Assembly (NCBI RefSeq): GCF_040807025.1
Contig: NC_090956.1
Span: 3,398,517 to 3,462,516 of the forward strand
DNA length: 64,000 bases
Reading direction: 5' to 3'
Source of the DNA: Struthio camelus
Lineage: Eukaryota; Chordata; Aves; Struthioniformes; Struthionidae
Shown here: positions 12,027-23,337 of the stretch, piece by piece
Layout: each line of letters starts with the position of its first letter
How positions within the stretch are numbered: the first letter of the stretch is position 1
Position numbers and translations under genes: made by a program
The notes under the pieces: model-generated
The model's database searches: none
Told to the model about the DNA's origin: nothing
What the model saw: only the letters and a program-made list of their open reading frames with translations

Positions 12027-15000
12027 GTACCGTTCCTGGAGCATCCCCTTCCTCCTCACGCGGCACTAGCCAAACCCTCGGGGCAGCAGGTACAACAGCT
12101 CCACACCCCCACACGTGCCGGTTAGATGGGAAGGAGAGGCATGCAGCCCACACCAACCGTGGGGTGCGCCGGGGTTGCTTTGTTTGGTTTGGTGCCATGC
12201 AAAGGACTGTGGTTTCCCACATGCTGCAGAATTTTGTGTTTTCATCACGTAACTGCATTTTCTCAGGAAAAAGCTGGTGGTTTGGTTGTTTGATTGGGGA
12301 GAGTTGGGGCACCCAAGCAATATGAGAGGCATAGAGAACAAGCTGTTAGCCAAGCAAAAGGATATTAACTGCACATTTTTTCTGAAGCGATCAGCCATGA
12401 CATCATGAACACAAATCAATAAAATCAGCCTAAAGAAATTCTGGAGTTGGTATTACTTCCTGATAGAGCTCTGTTACAGCTGTTGTTTCAGGTAGTCTTC
12501 AGTCTCAGAGCAGTGTCTTTTTAGCACAGTATGTTGAGTTCGCAGACGGAGGAGTTTCTTTGGGAGCATAAAGATTAGAAACCACTCTCCAGTGCCTCTG
12601 TAGCTTGGCCTTATAATGAGTCTTGTGGAGAGACCCTGCAGTCAGGGAATTGCATGCTACCCAAAGGCTTTGAGTATAAGTTTACACAACTGCATCCAAA
12701 TACATTTCACCTAAAACCCCTTTCTTTCTGCTTTGTTGTGTGAGTTGATTTGAAGGAGAAATCAATAAGAAAGAAAATATCTGCCTCCCTCCTTAAAGCA
12801 CATGTACTTCTTGAATGGCTCCCAAGAACTCACCAGCCTGGTTTCCTTTGATTCAATGTTGTCTGAAATGCAAGAACTGCTTGGACAGATGAGTTGTGGG
12901 TTTGCAAAGCCTGGTGGGGCTGGCAAGATCTGCTCTGATTTCCTTGGGTGAAGTAACTCTATATTTGTTAAAACTCTCTGGATACCAGTTAATGTTCTCT
13001 GCTCAGTATTTATTATTATTTCACCTGCAAATTCTTTGCTAAGCAAAGAAAACAGAGGTTGAGTTTCATGGCTGGGCTACTGGGGATGATTTTCATCTCT
13101 GTAGTGAATGTAAATCAGGATTTATACTAGTATAAAAATGCTGTGATGCTGGCAGGGGTGGGTAGAACTGACCAAGAATTTTCTTATCTTTCCCAAATTT
13201 CTCTCCAAGGACATTTGAGAAAAGGCTGTGGTGGGGCTACTATTTTCTGACCTGATTCGATCAGCATCACCTAGAGCTGTGCTATTCCTGACCAGACCAA
13301 GCTCCGATTTAAGTGACGTTAAGTGACAAGTTGCAGTGAAAGTAAAACTGAGTATGCATAGAGACTAGAATTGGCATTTGTACTTTCACGGTCTTTTCAA
13401 TGTCATTTAAGGATGTCCAGTCTTCTCCCGATATTTTGGTATCTACGTAGTGAAAATAGTGTGAGATGACCAGATCTTGTATTATTTTGGTCTTAGACTC
13501 GGTTCCATGACTTATTGGAAAAGCAAGAGAAAAATATACAAATCCTGAGGCATTTGGCTTCTTTCAGTGTTCCTGACTATGCAGTTTAGAGGGCTTTCTG
13601 GTTTCATATATGAGTGCTAGATGGAAAGTTTCCAACAGAGGGAAATTCCAGCCCAGGATGGGGAGGAGAGTATAGGGCTTTGATTTTACGACAATGCTTG
13701 TGACAAATTTTATGACAAATTTTTTCTGCATCATAAGAAACATTTCCTAAAGCCTCGATTGGTACATGGATGGTACAAACTCAAACTGAGACTCTGGCTA
13801 TCAGAGAGCCCGGAAATGAAATAGGAAGAAGTGGGGCAGGTAAGGGGTGGAAACCTCGCTGTTCTGCTCTTTGTCTGGTGTTCTGGAGAAAAGCTCCAAA
13901 AGAAAAATGATTAAACGCTAAATTTTCTCTCTTTCCTACAACAAATCTCTTTCTGAAATGCGACTGCAAACTGTCTGGATGGCTTTTGTCACAGGTTCAA
14001 GTTCCCTGACCTCTGGGCAAGATCTCTTAAAGTGATGGATAGCTATGTTTTTAACATGGAGCAGCAATGTAGAAACAGACGTTGGGTTTCAAGCTAATGA
14101 GAACAATAAATCCTACAGCCAAAAAAATAAAAAACCAAGAGATCTTTCAAACAAAGCAGAACTGCAGTAAAGCAGCACCCCAAAGGGGCTGGGGAGGAGG
14201 GATTACCTTTAAACTCAGCCAGGAGACTGAGAGCCTTCGGGAAGGAGTGATTCCTGCCTGATACATGAGCTTGGGGATTGTCAAAGCGCTTGAAGTGGTC
14301 TCCATGCTGCTGATCACAACACGTTCAGCCAAGGTCTGACTCGTGGAGAGACAGCAGTGGTAGTGTACTGGTCGAAAGGGAAAGCTGCCCTGGGCATACT
14401 AGCAGTGAGTGTCCTCCAGGAGAAGTCAATGGCAGGGTGCCCACTGCCTTTACAAGGCTCCAGGTTGGAGCTGTCAGTCGAGCTCTGGAGGCTCTGAGGA
14501 AGGTGAGTGATGCTCTTATTGCCTCCAAGGTATTTGCAACAGAGCAGTGTAAGGTTGCAAGCCAGTTAGCCAGTTGCTGGCAGTGCTGGAAAGAGAACCC
14601 AGGCGTCCTGACTCAGAGGCTCCTGGCCCAGCCACCAGACTTCCTCTGATCCACATTCTTCAAAGAGGCCACATCCCTTTACAGATCCACCCTAAGTCAA
14701 TGCTACGGGGAAAGTGGCAATTACGGGGCTTCAAATGCAACCGCACCTCCTGCCCCGCATTTGCTGCCGTGTGCTCCTAGTGGCCGTCTCTCCACCCGGA
14801 ACATCGTAGCAGTTGCAAGAGAAGATTCCTGTCATCTGAAATAGAAAACAGACACTCCTACGGGTATGAGGTTTTTAATGGGCAATTTGCCAGAGGGCAG
14901 AGCAGCCAAATTGCAGGGGACACTTTATTTTAACCTTCCTGCCATTCATGAGATATGGCCTAGCATTTAAAGTAGGAGATGGGACAAGGGAGGTTTTAAT

Positions 15001-15170
15001 CCAGGCACTGCCCAAGGCTTATGGTGAGGTGTGAGATTTCAGCAAGCCTGGATAGGCTTTTCCTTTCCCCTCCTGCATTTACGCTGGAGTCTGTGGCCAC
15101 CAGTTCTACCTCAAAACTTCACGGCTGCCACAAAAGTGGTGGTGGTGACTGTTCTGTCTCTGTTTCCTAG
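12027..15170 (+). other. CACNA1H: CACNA1H intron (3.1 kb)
   Basis: No coding exon recognised. A stretch near 14,570-14,645 resembles an ancient dispersed repeat (see separate entry). The acceptor is GTTTCCTAG at 15,162-15,170. Confidence 0.75.
14570..14645 (+). repeat. Possible ancient interspersed repeat scrap
   Basis: The words GAACCCAGGCGTCCTGACTC and the following CCAGCCACCAGACTTCCTC resemble a degenerate dispersed repeat seen in turtles, crocodilians and birds. The match rests on memory of short words only and could be coincidence. Confidence 0.3.
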
Positions 15171-15349
15171 GATCCATCACCTCCATCCGCTCCCAGCCCG
15201 TGGGAACGTGCTCCTCTCTGAGAGTCCCAACAGAGTCTTTCCAACTGGCTGCTCGTTCTCGCAACCATGAAGGCCGCCACCGGTGGAAGATCCTTTCCCC
15301 GCATGTCGCCCCTCGATCTCCTACTCTCAACAAGCTGCTGTGCAGACAG
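15171..15349 (+). CDS. CACNA1H: CACNA1H exon E: C-terminal tail
   Basis: The exon is 179 bp and joins exon D in phase. It encodes GSITSIRSQPVGTCSSLRV and ends PRSPTLNKLLCRQ with a GTAGGA donor. The ending SP.L..LLCRQ is conserved in the CACNA1H tail. The middle is Arg- and His-rich and poorly conserved. Confidence 0.85.
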
Positions 15350-15922
15350 GTAGGAGGCAAAGACCCCGCAGAGGTAAAGTCTCCATTGTAAGCACCTGGG
15401 TCCCTTTCTCGTATTCCAATCCCCTCTTATCACCAGGATTTGTTTCCTTGGAGCTGAGAGCAGAATTCCCTCCTTTAGAACAAAATGTTTCTGATTCTGG
15501 TGCCATAAAGTTTAATATACTTAAGTGACAACAAGTCACACACATGGAAAAGGCCATTTCTGCCTGCTTTCACCTTTGAGCATATCCTATTTTATTAAAG
15601 AATTGCCAAAGCATAGGGAGAAGATGGCCAATTCAATTTTGCTAGTGCTGCGAGAAGCCTGGTGTCAGCCTTACACTGTGTCACTTTAGACTGGATGCAC
15701 CGAGGCAGGATTTGGCACTAATTTAGAACAAGAGCAAGACTCTGCAGAAAGACAGGGAAGGTGTAACCATGGCTGGCACGACAGGGCAGGGATGGGCTGG
15801 CCAGGTACGCGTTAGACCCACAAGCCATTCTGCCTCATGCCGTGTTTCATCACTGAGTGCCACATTGCTGCTGGCCTGGGAGATCCCCAGGCTCTCGCCC
15901 CATCTCTCTCCTCACCTTCCAG
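15350..15922 (+). other. CACNA1H: CACNA1H last intron
   Basis: A 573-bp intron with acceptor CACCTTCCAG at 15,913-15,922. Nothing else recognised. Confidence 0.85.
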
Positions 15923-17101
15923 GAGGCCGTTACAACAGACTCCGTGGACGGGAAGACTCCGGACACCAAGTACAGCCTGCAAGCGGAGCCTGGAGAGACA
16001 CTACCGTTGGCAAAGCAGTCTCAAAGCACCTTCCCTTCAAGCCCACTGCATCCCGCGGCTGCCTCCCTGCCGGGCACCCCGCCGCACTCCCCTCCATGCT
16101 CCCCGCACCGGCACTCCAGCATCCCCATGCGGAAGCACACCTTCAGCCAGCGCAGCGTCGCCAGCCGGCCGCCCAGCCCCACCAGCAGCCCGCCCAACCC
16201 CGAGAGCGGCCTCCTCGAGTCCTCCGACCCGGCTGATGAGGAGGTTAGCCACATCAACAGCTCCGCCAAAGACTGGGGTGAGCACTCGGACGCCGGGAGC
16301 TGCTCGACTTCGCCCTTCATCTCCCCAGCCCCATCTCCAGTGCCCCTCAAGAACTGCAGCACAACTAGCCTGTCCGGGGGCAGCAGCAAAGGGAAGGACT
16401 TGAAGAAGTTTTACAGCATCGATACGAAGGGCTTCCTAGCTAAGCCCAGCTGGGCAGACAACCAAAGGCGGCACTCCATCGAGATCTGCCCCTCCGTTGA
16501 CGATGGAGACTGTAGCTTTGAAGAGGCTGCGGAGGAAAAGCAGCGGTCGCCTGCCCACATCCAGCCGGAGTCGGAGTACATCCACGGAGCACGGAGGAAG
16601 AAGAAGATGAGCCCGCCCTGCATTTCTATAGATCCTCCCATGGAGGACGACGGCGGGGCGGCCTCCCGCGCCAAACCCTCCGAGAACAGCATGCTGCGAC
16701 GAAGGACCCCGTCCTGCGAGTTCCCGGCCTACAGAGAGTCCCTGGAGCTCGCAGAGAGCCAGCCGGGGGACCCGGCCTCCAAAGCGGAGCGCCGGGGCCA
16801 GCCCCCGTGCCGCGGGGAGCACCTCACCGTCCCCAACTTCTCCTTCGAGCAGTCGGACGGCAGCTCCTTGAGCAGCCTCTCGGATCTCCTGCTGGACAGC
16901 GGCCGGTCCACGCCGTCCTCCGCGGACTCGCGGCCCGACCCTGCGGCCCTCGAACTCAAAAAGCCCGATCACTTAAAAACTCAGTGGAGCAACCCCGAGA
17001 AAAGCAACGAGCTCCTGGGCGTTGCCAAGAGCCCCCTTCGGAGGCAGGACTTGGTCCCGGTGACTGTTGCGACAGAGGAGGCTGTAGAGGAGCCGGTATA
17101 G
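15923..17101 (+). CDS. CACNA1H: CACNA1H terminal exon F: distal C-terminal tail and stop
   Basis: Encodes the last 392 residues and a TAG stop at 17,099-17,101. The exon begins EAVTTDSVDGKTPD. It continues through a Ser/Pro-rich low-complexity region, ASDPADEEVSHI-like acidic motifs (here SSDPADEEVSHINSSAKDW), FYSIDTKGFLAKP, the basic patch GARRKKKMSPPCISIDPP, LRRRTPSCE and CRGEHLTVPNFSFE, and ends in EEPV. These blocks occur in the same order in mammalian CACNA1H, which is the main reason for the gene call. CACNA1I has a much shorter tail. The region is cytoplasmic and intrinsically disordered, with many potential phosphosites. The third codon positions are strongly GC-rich. Confidence 0.9.
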   Translation, partial: EAVTTDSVDGKTPDTKYSLQAEPGETLPLAKQSQSTFPSSPLHPAAASLPGTPPHSPPCSPHRHSSIPMRKHTFSQRSVASRPPSPTSSPPNPESGLLESSDPADEEVSHINSSAKDWGEHSDAGSCSTSPFISPAPSPVPLKNCSTTSLSGGSSKGKDLKKFYSIDTKGFLAKPSWADNQRRHSIEICPSVDDGDCSFEEAAEEKQRSPAHIQPESEYIHGARRKKKMSPPCISIDPPMEDDGGAASRAKPSENSMLRRRTPSCEFPAYRESLELAESQPGDPASKAERRGQPPCRGEHLTVPNFSFEQSDGSSLSSLSDLLLDSGRSTPSSADSRPDPAALELKKPDHLKTQWSNPEKSNELLGVAKSPLRRQDLVPVTVATEEAVEEPV

Positions 17102-17210
17102 CTCTGCGGGCGGGGGGCGCGGGGGGGGGGCTCAAGGGCTTGACACCAACGTGGGCTTGGAAAACCGAAGGGACTGAGCCGCCGCGGGTCCGTGGCCGAG
17201 CTCGTGTTTT

Positions 17211-17230
17211 GGGGGGGGGGGGGGGGGGGG
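17211..17230 (+). repeat. G20 homopolymer in CACNA1H 3'UTR
   Basis: Twenty consecutive G on the sense strand, 110 bases after the stop codon and followed by a T-rich run. In RNA such a tract can form G-quadruplex structures. It is also a place where assembly length is unreliable. Confidence 0.9.
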
Positions 17231-18270
17231 TTAGTTTTTTTCTTTTTTTTTCCTTTTTCGCAGTCACTTGTTCTTAAGCGCTGTGGAGGTTTGCAAAAAA
17301 ACAACAACAACAACAACAAAAAAGAAAAAAAATTAAAAAGAAAGAAAAAAGAAACCAAACAAATGACTGAGCGAAACGGCGGCGGGTTTCGGAGCAGGGG
17401 GAGCGGGGTCGCGGGCGGTTTGGGGGTTTCTTTTTTAGAGGGAAGGTGTTTTCGGTTCGGGGGGGTTGCTTTGTTCCCCCCCCCCGATGTGGCCTCAATC
17501 ACATTGATTTGGGTTCGAGGTGGTGGCGGTTGGGATTTGGGGGATTCTCTTTGGGTTTGGTTGGTTTGTTGGGTTCTCTTTTTTTTTTTTTTTTTTAAAC
17601 ATGCTCAACTTTTAAAAAGGCACCTTTTAGAGACGTCACGTTACGTGGGAGTGCCCAGGAGATGGGAGCTGTACATTGTCTGTATATCAGCAGCTATATA
17701 AATAGAAATAATGTATTTGTGAAATACAAAACAAGGAAAAAGACAAAAAAAAATACCCACAAAAACTCTCTCTTCATAATGCACATATTTTTATAGAGAA
17801 ACTATACTGTTTTTTGCATTACATGTGACTCCGCAACTGGGTGGTGTTTCCTTGGGTTTTATGTGGAACTAATTATTACGGCCATTCGTTTTCCAAATGT
17901 TTCTCTACTTTCTTTGCTTTCATTTTTCTTTTCTCTCCTTCCTCCGCCATCATCCTGCCAGCTCCTTTTCACAGCAGATGCTTTAGATGTCTCTCTCATT
18001 TTTCTTTTGTAATTGAGAGGTTGTCCTAACTGCAGAAAAAAAACCAAATCACTACTGAATTGTAGCCAGTGCAATAATAAGTTGTTCATTCTTCTCGTCT
18101 GTACAACTGTCCTTTTTCTTTTCTTTTTTTTCCCTTTTTTAACTGAAATGCAGGTTAAATGTTGCAATAATCTGAACTAACGTGCACAAACAAGGTTTCT
18201 TGTGTTACCAAAAAAAAAAAAAAAAGATTAAAAAAAGGAGAAAAATTACAGAGCGGTAAAAAACAAAACA

Positions 18271-18276
18271 AATAAA
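18271..18276 (+). terminator. CACNA1H: Candidate proximal poly(A) signal AATAAA of CACNA1H
   Basis: Canonical hexamer in an AT-rich part of the 3'UTR, followed by T-rich sequence. Confidence 0.4.
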
Positions 18277-18979
18277 TAGTAAATTATTTAAGAAATGTAT
18301 TTTGTCTACTACAGTTCAAAGTAAATTATTGATACACTATGTAAAGGTATGAAGCGCTGTCTTAGGTGATGTTCTTTGTGAGCATTGAAGCTAGTGGCTT
18401 GTTCTCCTCGGAGCGTAACGCCTTCGAAAACTAGGCGGCCCCAGGCACCGTCTCATCCGCGGCCTCTCCGTTCATCGTCCCTGCGCGCACGCCTGCGCCC
18501 GGCCGCGGCCGCGCCGCCTTCCCGACGGCCCCCGCGGCCGCGCCGGCCTGAGCAGCCGCTCGAGCAATTCAGGTCACCTGTCCACACCGCTCCTTCTCTT
18601 TTTGTTTTTTTTTCTTTTTTTGTTTTTTGGGGGTTTTTTGGTTTTTTTTTCTTTCTTTTTTTTTTCTTTCTTCCTTGCTTTTGGGGTTTATTTGCGCTCT
18701 CGCACCTCCTTCCCCCGGCCCGCTCGTCATCCCGGCTCCGCCGCGGAAAGCTGCTGCCCGGTGCGAGCGGCCGCCCCGCCAGCCCGCCCCGCGGAAGAGA
18801 CAGAAACAAAACACAAAACGCACGCAAAAAAAAAAAAAAAGAAAAAAACCTTTTTTTTTTTTCCCCCAAATCGTTTTGGTTTGGTTCCTTCCATGCCGCC
18901 TCATATTTATGCATTCACATATATCTTCTGTTATTTATGCCTTCAGTACTCAAAAGGAAATGTATCTCGTTTCACATGT

Positions 18980-18985
18980 ATTAAA
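18980..18985 (+). terminator. CACNA1H: Candidate distal poly(A) signal ATTAAA of CACNA1H
   Basis: Common hexamer variant followed within about 30 bases by a T/G-containing stretch, just before the sequence changes abruptly into a GC-rich minisatellite. Confidence 0.45.
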
Positions 18986-19040
18986 CTGTATAAACTGGAA
19001 GCGTGGCTTGACTTTCTGGCGCGGCGCGAGCTACCGCTGG

Positions 19041-19366
19041 CACCCCGAGCCCTGGTGGCAGCGGCGGCACCCTGAGCCCCGGCGGCAGCGGCACCCCGAG
19101 CCCTGGTGGCAGCGGCGGCACCCTGAGCCCCGGCGGCAGCGGCACCCCGAGTCCTGGTGGCAGCGGCGGCACCCTGAGCCCCAGCGGCAGCGGCACCCTG
19201 AGCCCTGGTGGCGGCGGCACCCCGAGCCCCGGCAGCAGCAGCGCAGCACCCTGAGCCCTGGCAGCGGCGGCACCCCGAGCCCCGGCGGCAGCAGCACCCC
19301 GAGCCTTGGTGGCGGCGGCAGCACCCTGAGCCCCGGCAGCAGCAGCAGCGGCACCCCGAGCCCTGG
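19041..19366 (+). repeat. 51-bp minisatellite just after CACNA1H
   Basis: Tandem array with a 51-bp unit built of a 27-bp and a 24-bp half-unit. Both contain CACCC(C/T)GAGCCC followed by a GGCAGCGG-type run. Unit starts fall at 19,041, 19,092, 19,143 and 19,194 exactly 51 bp apart; later copies lose the register. Because 51 is divisible by 3, long open frames run through it on both strands. They encode only repeats such as HPEPWWQ and are not genes. Confidence 0.9.
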
Positions 19367-21829
19367 CGGGGTCCCGCAGCAGCTCCCACCCGGGCCGGCG
19401 GCGAGGCAGCCGCCGTGTGCTCAGCGGCCTGCTCAGCACCCTGCCTTGGGGCACGCAGTGGCCGCCGGCGGCGGGGGGAGGCCTCGCCGCGCCGCTGCTC
19501 CGCGCCGTAGCTCCTTAGCCGTGCTGCGTCCGCCCTGGCCCCCGTGCCCTCGCCCGCGCCCCGAAGCCTGTGTGCGGCGGGAACCGCTGCTGTTAGAAGG
19601 TTTTGGCTGCAAAGGGGAAAACTTGGTCTTTATGAGGCTTTCAAAAAAAAAAAAAAAATCCTAAATCGGCCCGTTTTACCGCCAAGCAGGAGGAGTGGGA
19701 CGGACAAGGCGTTTCCGAAGCGCTGCTGTCCCCTCCGCGTGCCCAGCTGGCCCTGGGGGCCGCTCGCAGGCGGCCCTGTCCCCGCGCCCTCCTCCCGGAG
19801 GAGCCGCACGCGGCAACACCTCCCTGCGCAGCCTAACGAGCCCGGGGCAAACGACGCCGGCGCCCGGCGCCAGCCCTCGGCCAGGCAGCGCGCGCCCTCA
19901 CCGGTGGCCGGTGCATCATCCCTGTGGATTATTTTCCTTTTTTTTTTGTTTTATTAATTCACAGTTTATTGGCTGCAAAGCCCCACTCTGCTTTCCGGAG
20001 AAAAGCTGAGGATGTGGAGGAGCGTCTCGCCCGACGTGACTGTCTTCCCCGCACGTCGGGCCCGGGGAGCGGGCTGGCGCCTGCTGTGCACACGCTGGGG
20101 CGGCCACGGCGTGCCGGGAGCCGCCGCGGCCTCGGGACCCTCCCGGCCGCGGCCGCTGGCGGGCGCAGCTGTGGGAACCGGCCTCCTCCCGCCGCGCCGG
20201 CTCCCGGGGGGCTGGGGGGGGACTGAGCTAGCTCGAAGGACACAGACGCGAGCGTGGGAAACAAGCCGCGTCTTCGCCTTTGACCGCCAGCATCCTCTGG
20301 GAGCTGCAACTGCGGAGCCGTGCGCGCTGCAGCCGCCAGGCCACCGCCGGCCCGGCCCGTGCAGAGGCGGCCGGCCGGCTCCGCGCGGCCCCTCGCCCCC
20401 GAAACGTGCCGCGGGCTCGCTCGCCGACGGAGCGCGCCAGCCCCAGACCGGGCTGCTGGCTGCGGGCGGGCGCGAAGCGTTTTCGCTCCTGTCCTAGATG
20501 CGGCGGTGAACTAGGGTTACGGCATCAGGGACTCGGCACGGGGGCGATATCCCGGCAGTTCTGGCTCGCAGAGATGTCGGTTTTCTGCCCGGCCCTGGCA
20601 CCGTGGCGGTTTCCTAAGGGCAGCCGAGCTCCGGGCGGGAGGTTTCAGCACGGGCCCCGTTACGTCGGCCGCGGCATCGCTATTGGCAGGCGGCAGAGAG
20701 GGGTGCAAGGGGCTGGCGTCGCTGCCCGAGTGCCGCCCGCTGCTTTTAGCATTTCGGTGCATTTCTGCAAAAAATGGAAGGTTCCCAGCTGGTCACAACC
20801 CACCAAATGGTGCACCGAAGCCTGAGCCCGGACGTCGCCAGCCCCAGCCCTGCTTTCGCCATTGCACAGATGAGCGGGGCCAGGAGGGAGCTGCTGCGCC
20901 TGATTCACCGGCTCGACGCCCCGGGGAGGGTCGCAGGGCCGTCGGGGGCTCCGGGCAGCAGAGCATCGGCCAAGGCTGGCGCGGGAGGACGAAGCAGCGA
21001 TTTGAGCGCGGGGCCCGGGAGGCGGCGACGGTGCCGCGAGCGCCGGGCTCTGGCCGCTCGGTGTCTGCGCCGAGCCGGGTCAGGCAGCGCCAGGGCGGGA
21101 GGGATGCTTGAAAACACCCGAAATAAGGAACTAACGAATGCTCTGGCCTCAGCGAGGCCGCTGCGCCGGCAGGAGGGCGGCCAGGGGTTTGCGTGCAGCC
21201 CCGGCAGCGCCTCCGGCGCCGGCTGCTCTGCCCTCGCTGTAACCTGGCCCTTTTTTAATCGTGGCCGTGGTGGTTTCCTTGAGAGAACCGTTCTTCAAAG
21301 CCTACCCAAGGTCTTTCCCGTAACAAACTTTTCCTCCTCTTTCAGGGATGCCCGTTCCCCAAATCTGAATCCATCCCAGGTGCAGTTCGACACAACCTTT
21401 AACCTGTCATCGTTGCGCGACCATGCAGGTGGCATGAATACTAATAAGCACTTGATATTTGTACGAGCTTTCACAGGATGAGTAATTAAATTGACTTTAT
21501 CCATTAAACCTTCACTATTAAGCTTTAAGTACACGGCTGTACCTCGATGGCTGGGCCCTGTCTGCTCCTTTATGGGGGCGGCCGGGGGGGGGGGGGTCTT
21601 CATTAGACATTTGTGCGCATCCCGCCAGGGCCTCATTCAGCACGCTCTGCGCGGCTGCAATCTCCCTCTCAGGGCTTTTTTCCAGCAGCTCGACAGGTCT
21701 CTCCGTTGCAATCCCGCCGCGGCCCAGGAATAACTTCATTGCTCGTCGTTCCTTACGCCCGTACCGAACCCGATCGCCCCGCCGGCTTCCCCAGGCTTCC
21801 TCACCCTCTCCTGCCCGCGTGTGAGTTAT

Positions 21830-22010
21830 TCTACCTGGCACTAATTAATTTTCCTCATTCAGCAAAATAAATAAATACATCTCACGGACGGTAACACGTT
21901 GCCATACGAGTTAATTCTTCGTGCAAGACCGGGCGCTGCGCGGCTCGCCGGCCGGAGCGCCAAGGGCAGGCGGCCAGCGCCCACCTGCTAATTACCCGGC
22001 CTAATGAAGG
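21830..22010. promoter_or_regulatory. Candidate regulatory island with homeodomain-type sites
   Basis: An AT-rich patch inside very GC-rich DNA. It contains CTAATTAATTTT, AAATAAATAAATACAT, GAGTTAATTC, GCTAATTACCC and CCTAATGAAG. TAATTA/TAAT cores are classic homeodomain binding words, and their clustering is suggestive only. Function is not shown by the sequence. Confidence 0.25.
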
Positions 22011-22234
22011 GGGAAGTGCTGGGTCCCCCCCCCCCCCCCCCAGCGAAAGAAATCTCGGGGCAAGTATATTTTAGCAAGAATTTGAGCAGTAGTCCGTGCG
22101 CTCCGGCCATCGGTCGGGGGGCGGCGGGCGGCAAGAGCAGCAGGAGGCGCCTGAAGGGCAGGACGCTGGCCGCACCTCGAGGAGAAGCAGGCGGCGATGG
22201 CTCAGACCGGCCTCCTTGTGCAAACAGCCTGAAA

Positions 22235-22365
22235 ACAAAGCCGTTGGGTGGTTTTTGTTTTTTATTGCGGATTAACGACACCATAAAACGTATCTCCCTG
22301 GCCGTTTGAGCAGGGCTTGATCGTAAATATTTGGGATTTAAAAATAAATAAATAAATAAAACGTT
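22235..22365. promoter_or_regulatory. Second AT-rich candidate regulatory island
   Basis: Contains TATTGCGG, GGATTA, CCATAAAACG and a (AAAT)n run at about 22,340-22,360. TTGCGG, GGATTA and CATAAA resemble RUNX, OTX-type and HOX/CDX sites. This is motif matching by eye, without conservation data. Confidence 0.2.
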
Positions 22366-23224
22366 GCCGCTGGGCCGAGCGCCCGCGGGCGGCACCGAAC
22401 CAGCCCCCGGGGTGGCGTTGCCGGTACCGGAGAAGGCGGCAGTGACAAAGTACCGGCTTTCGGGGGCCTGGCCGGCCGGCGCAGCGCGCCCGCGTGGGGG
22501 CAACGGCCAGCAGCAGCCCCCCGCGCCCGGAGGAGCCCAGAGGCAGGGTGAGGGGCGCCGGCCGCAGCCCCCACGGCCCTTTCCGGGCTCAGGCCGCCGC
22601 CGCGCGGGCCGGGCCGGGGGTGAAAACATCCCCGCGTCGGCCCGGAGCGAGGGCGGCGGTAGCTGGTCACTCGGCGGCCCGGGGCGGCTGGTCAGGGGCC
22701 GCTTTATTTTCGCCTCCTGATATTTTTCCCTTGGAAAGAGCGGGTTTTTTGTTTTTTTTTTTTTTTTTTTCTGGGGGGCAGGGGCCAAAGGGTGGGATTT
22801 CTGCCCCCCCCTCCGCCCCAACCCCGATCTGGTCTGGTTTGCTGAATGCCAAAAAAGCAAAAAGCAGGGCGGGGGGGGAACAAACCAAAGAAATCTCAAA
22901 TTAAACAAAAATAAAGGAAACCCTCCCGGCGCGAGGCCGCCCCTAGCGGCCGCCGCGGGGCTCCAACCGGGCTGGAAAATATGAGCATAAACCACATAAA
23001 TCTAGAGAAACTCGACGAATCGCACGGCGAGGGCCGGGGGGGGGGGGGGGGGGCGCTGCGGCCTCCCCGCCCCCCGGGCCACGGGTGTGATGAGAGCGGC
23101 AGGCCTCAGCCGGGCTCTCTCGGCAGGGCGGGGAAGGGCAGGGGGTAGCCTGCCTTTCGGGGGGCTGAATTTGGGCGGTGGGCAGCGCCGTTAAGCGGCG
23201 AGCCACGGCCGGGCCTCCCTCCCC

Positions 23225-23239
23225 CTCCTCCTCCTCCTC

Positions 23240-23263
<24 letters not shown>
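23225..23263 (+). repeat. (CTC)n trinucleotide repeat upstream of B9D1 start
   Basis: About thirteen uninterrupted CTC triplets followed by a C run. It lies 140 bp upstream of the B9D1 start codon in the presumed promoter or 5'UTR. In the B9D1 reading frame it would read as a serine run. Confidence 0.95.
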
Positions 23264-23275
<12 letters not shown>

Positions 23276-23337
23276 GCGGCGGCCCCGCGAAGCGCCGCCC
23301 GCCGAGGAAGCGTGTCCCCAGCGCCGCGCCGTCCGCG

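Larger units (their letters stand above)
17102..19005 (+). other. CACNA1H: CACNA1H 3'UTR (end approximate)
   Basis: Non-coding sequence after the stop with extreme homopolymer runs: G20 at 17,211-17,230, T-rich blocks near 17,577-17,596 and 18,596-18,680, and A runs near 18,211 and 18,826. AU-rich words (ATTTA, TATTTAT) occur near 17,700 and 18,900-18,940. Two possible poly(A) signals are seen: AATAAA at 18,271 and ATTAAA at 18,980. The 3' end is therefore either about 18,295 or about 19,005. Confidence 0.55.
19367..23060. other. GC-rich intergenic block between CACNA1H and B9D1
   Basis: CpG-dense sequence with many overlapping open frames on both strands, as expected of high GC and few stop codons. 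None resembles a known protein. Homopolymers C17 (22,025-22,041) and G19 (23,036-23,054) occur. Two AT-rich islands (about 21,830-22,010 and 22,235-22,365) interrupt it. The block may be part of a very large CpG island or an isochore-like region. Confidence 0.6.

Noticed and set aside
15769-16403. Alternative-frame open reading frames (155 and 188 codons) over the last CACNA1H exon
   Set aside because: They are shadows of the conserved channel frame, which matches the known tail blocks and joins exon E in phase.
18627-19664. 345-codon frame with Phe runs and HPEPWWQ repeats, and its antisense partners
   Set aside because: It translates T-runs of the CACNA1H 3'UTR and a 51-bp minisatellite; no family similarity.
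21988-22995. 335-codon minus-strand frame in GC-rich DNA upstream of B9D1
   Set aside because: High GC leaves few stops; the product is Pro/Arg/Gly low complexity and runs through homopolymers. No known domain and overlapping frames look equally open.
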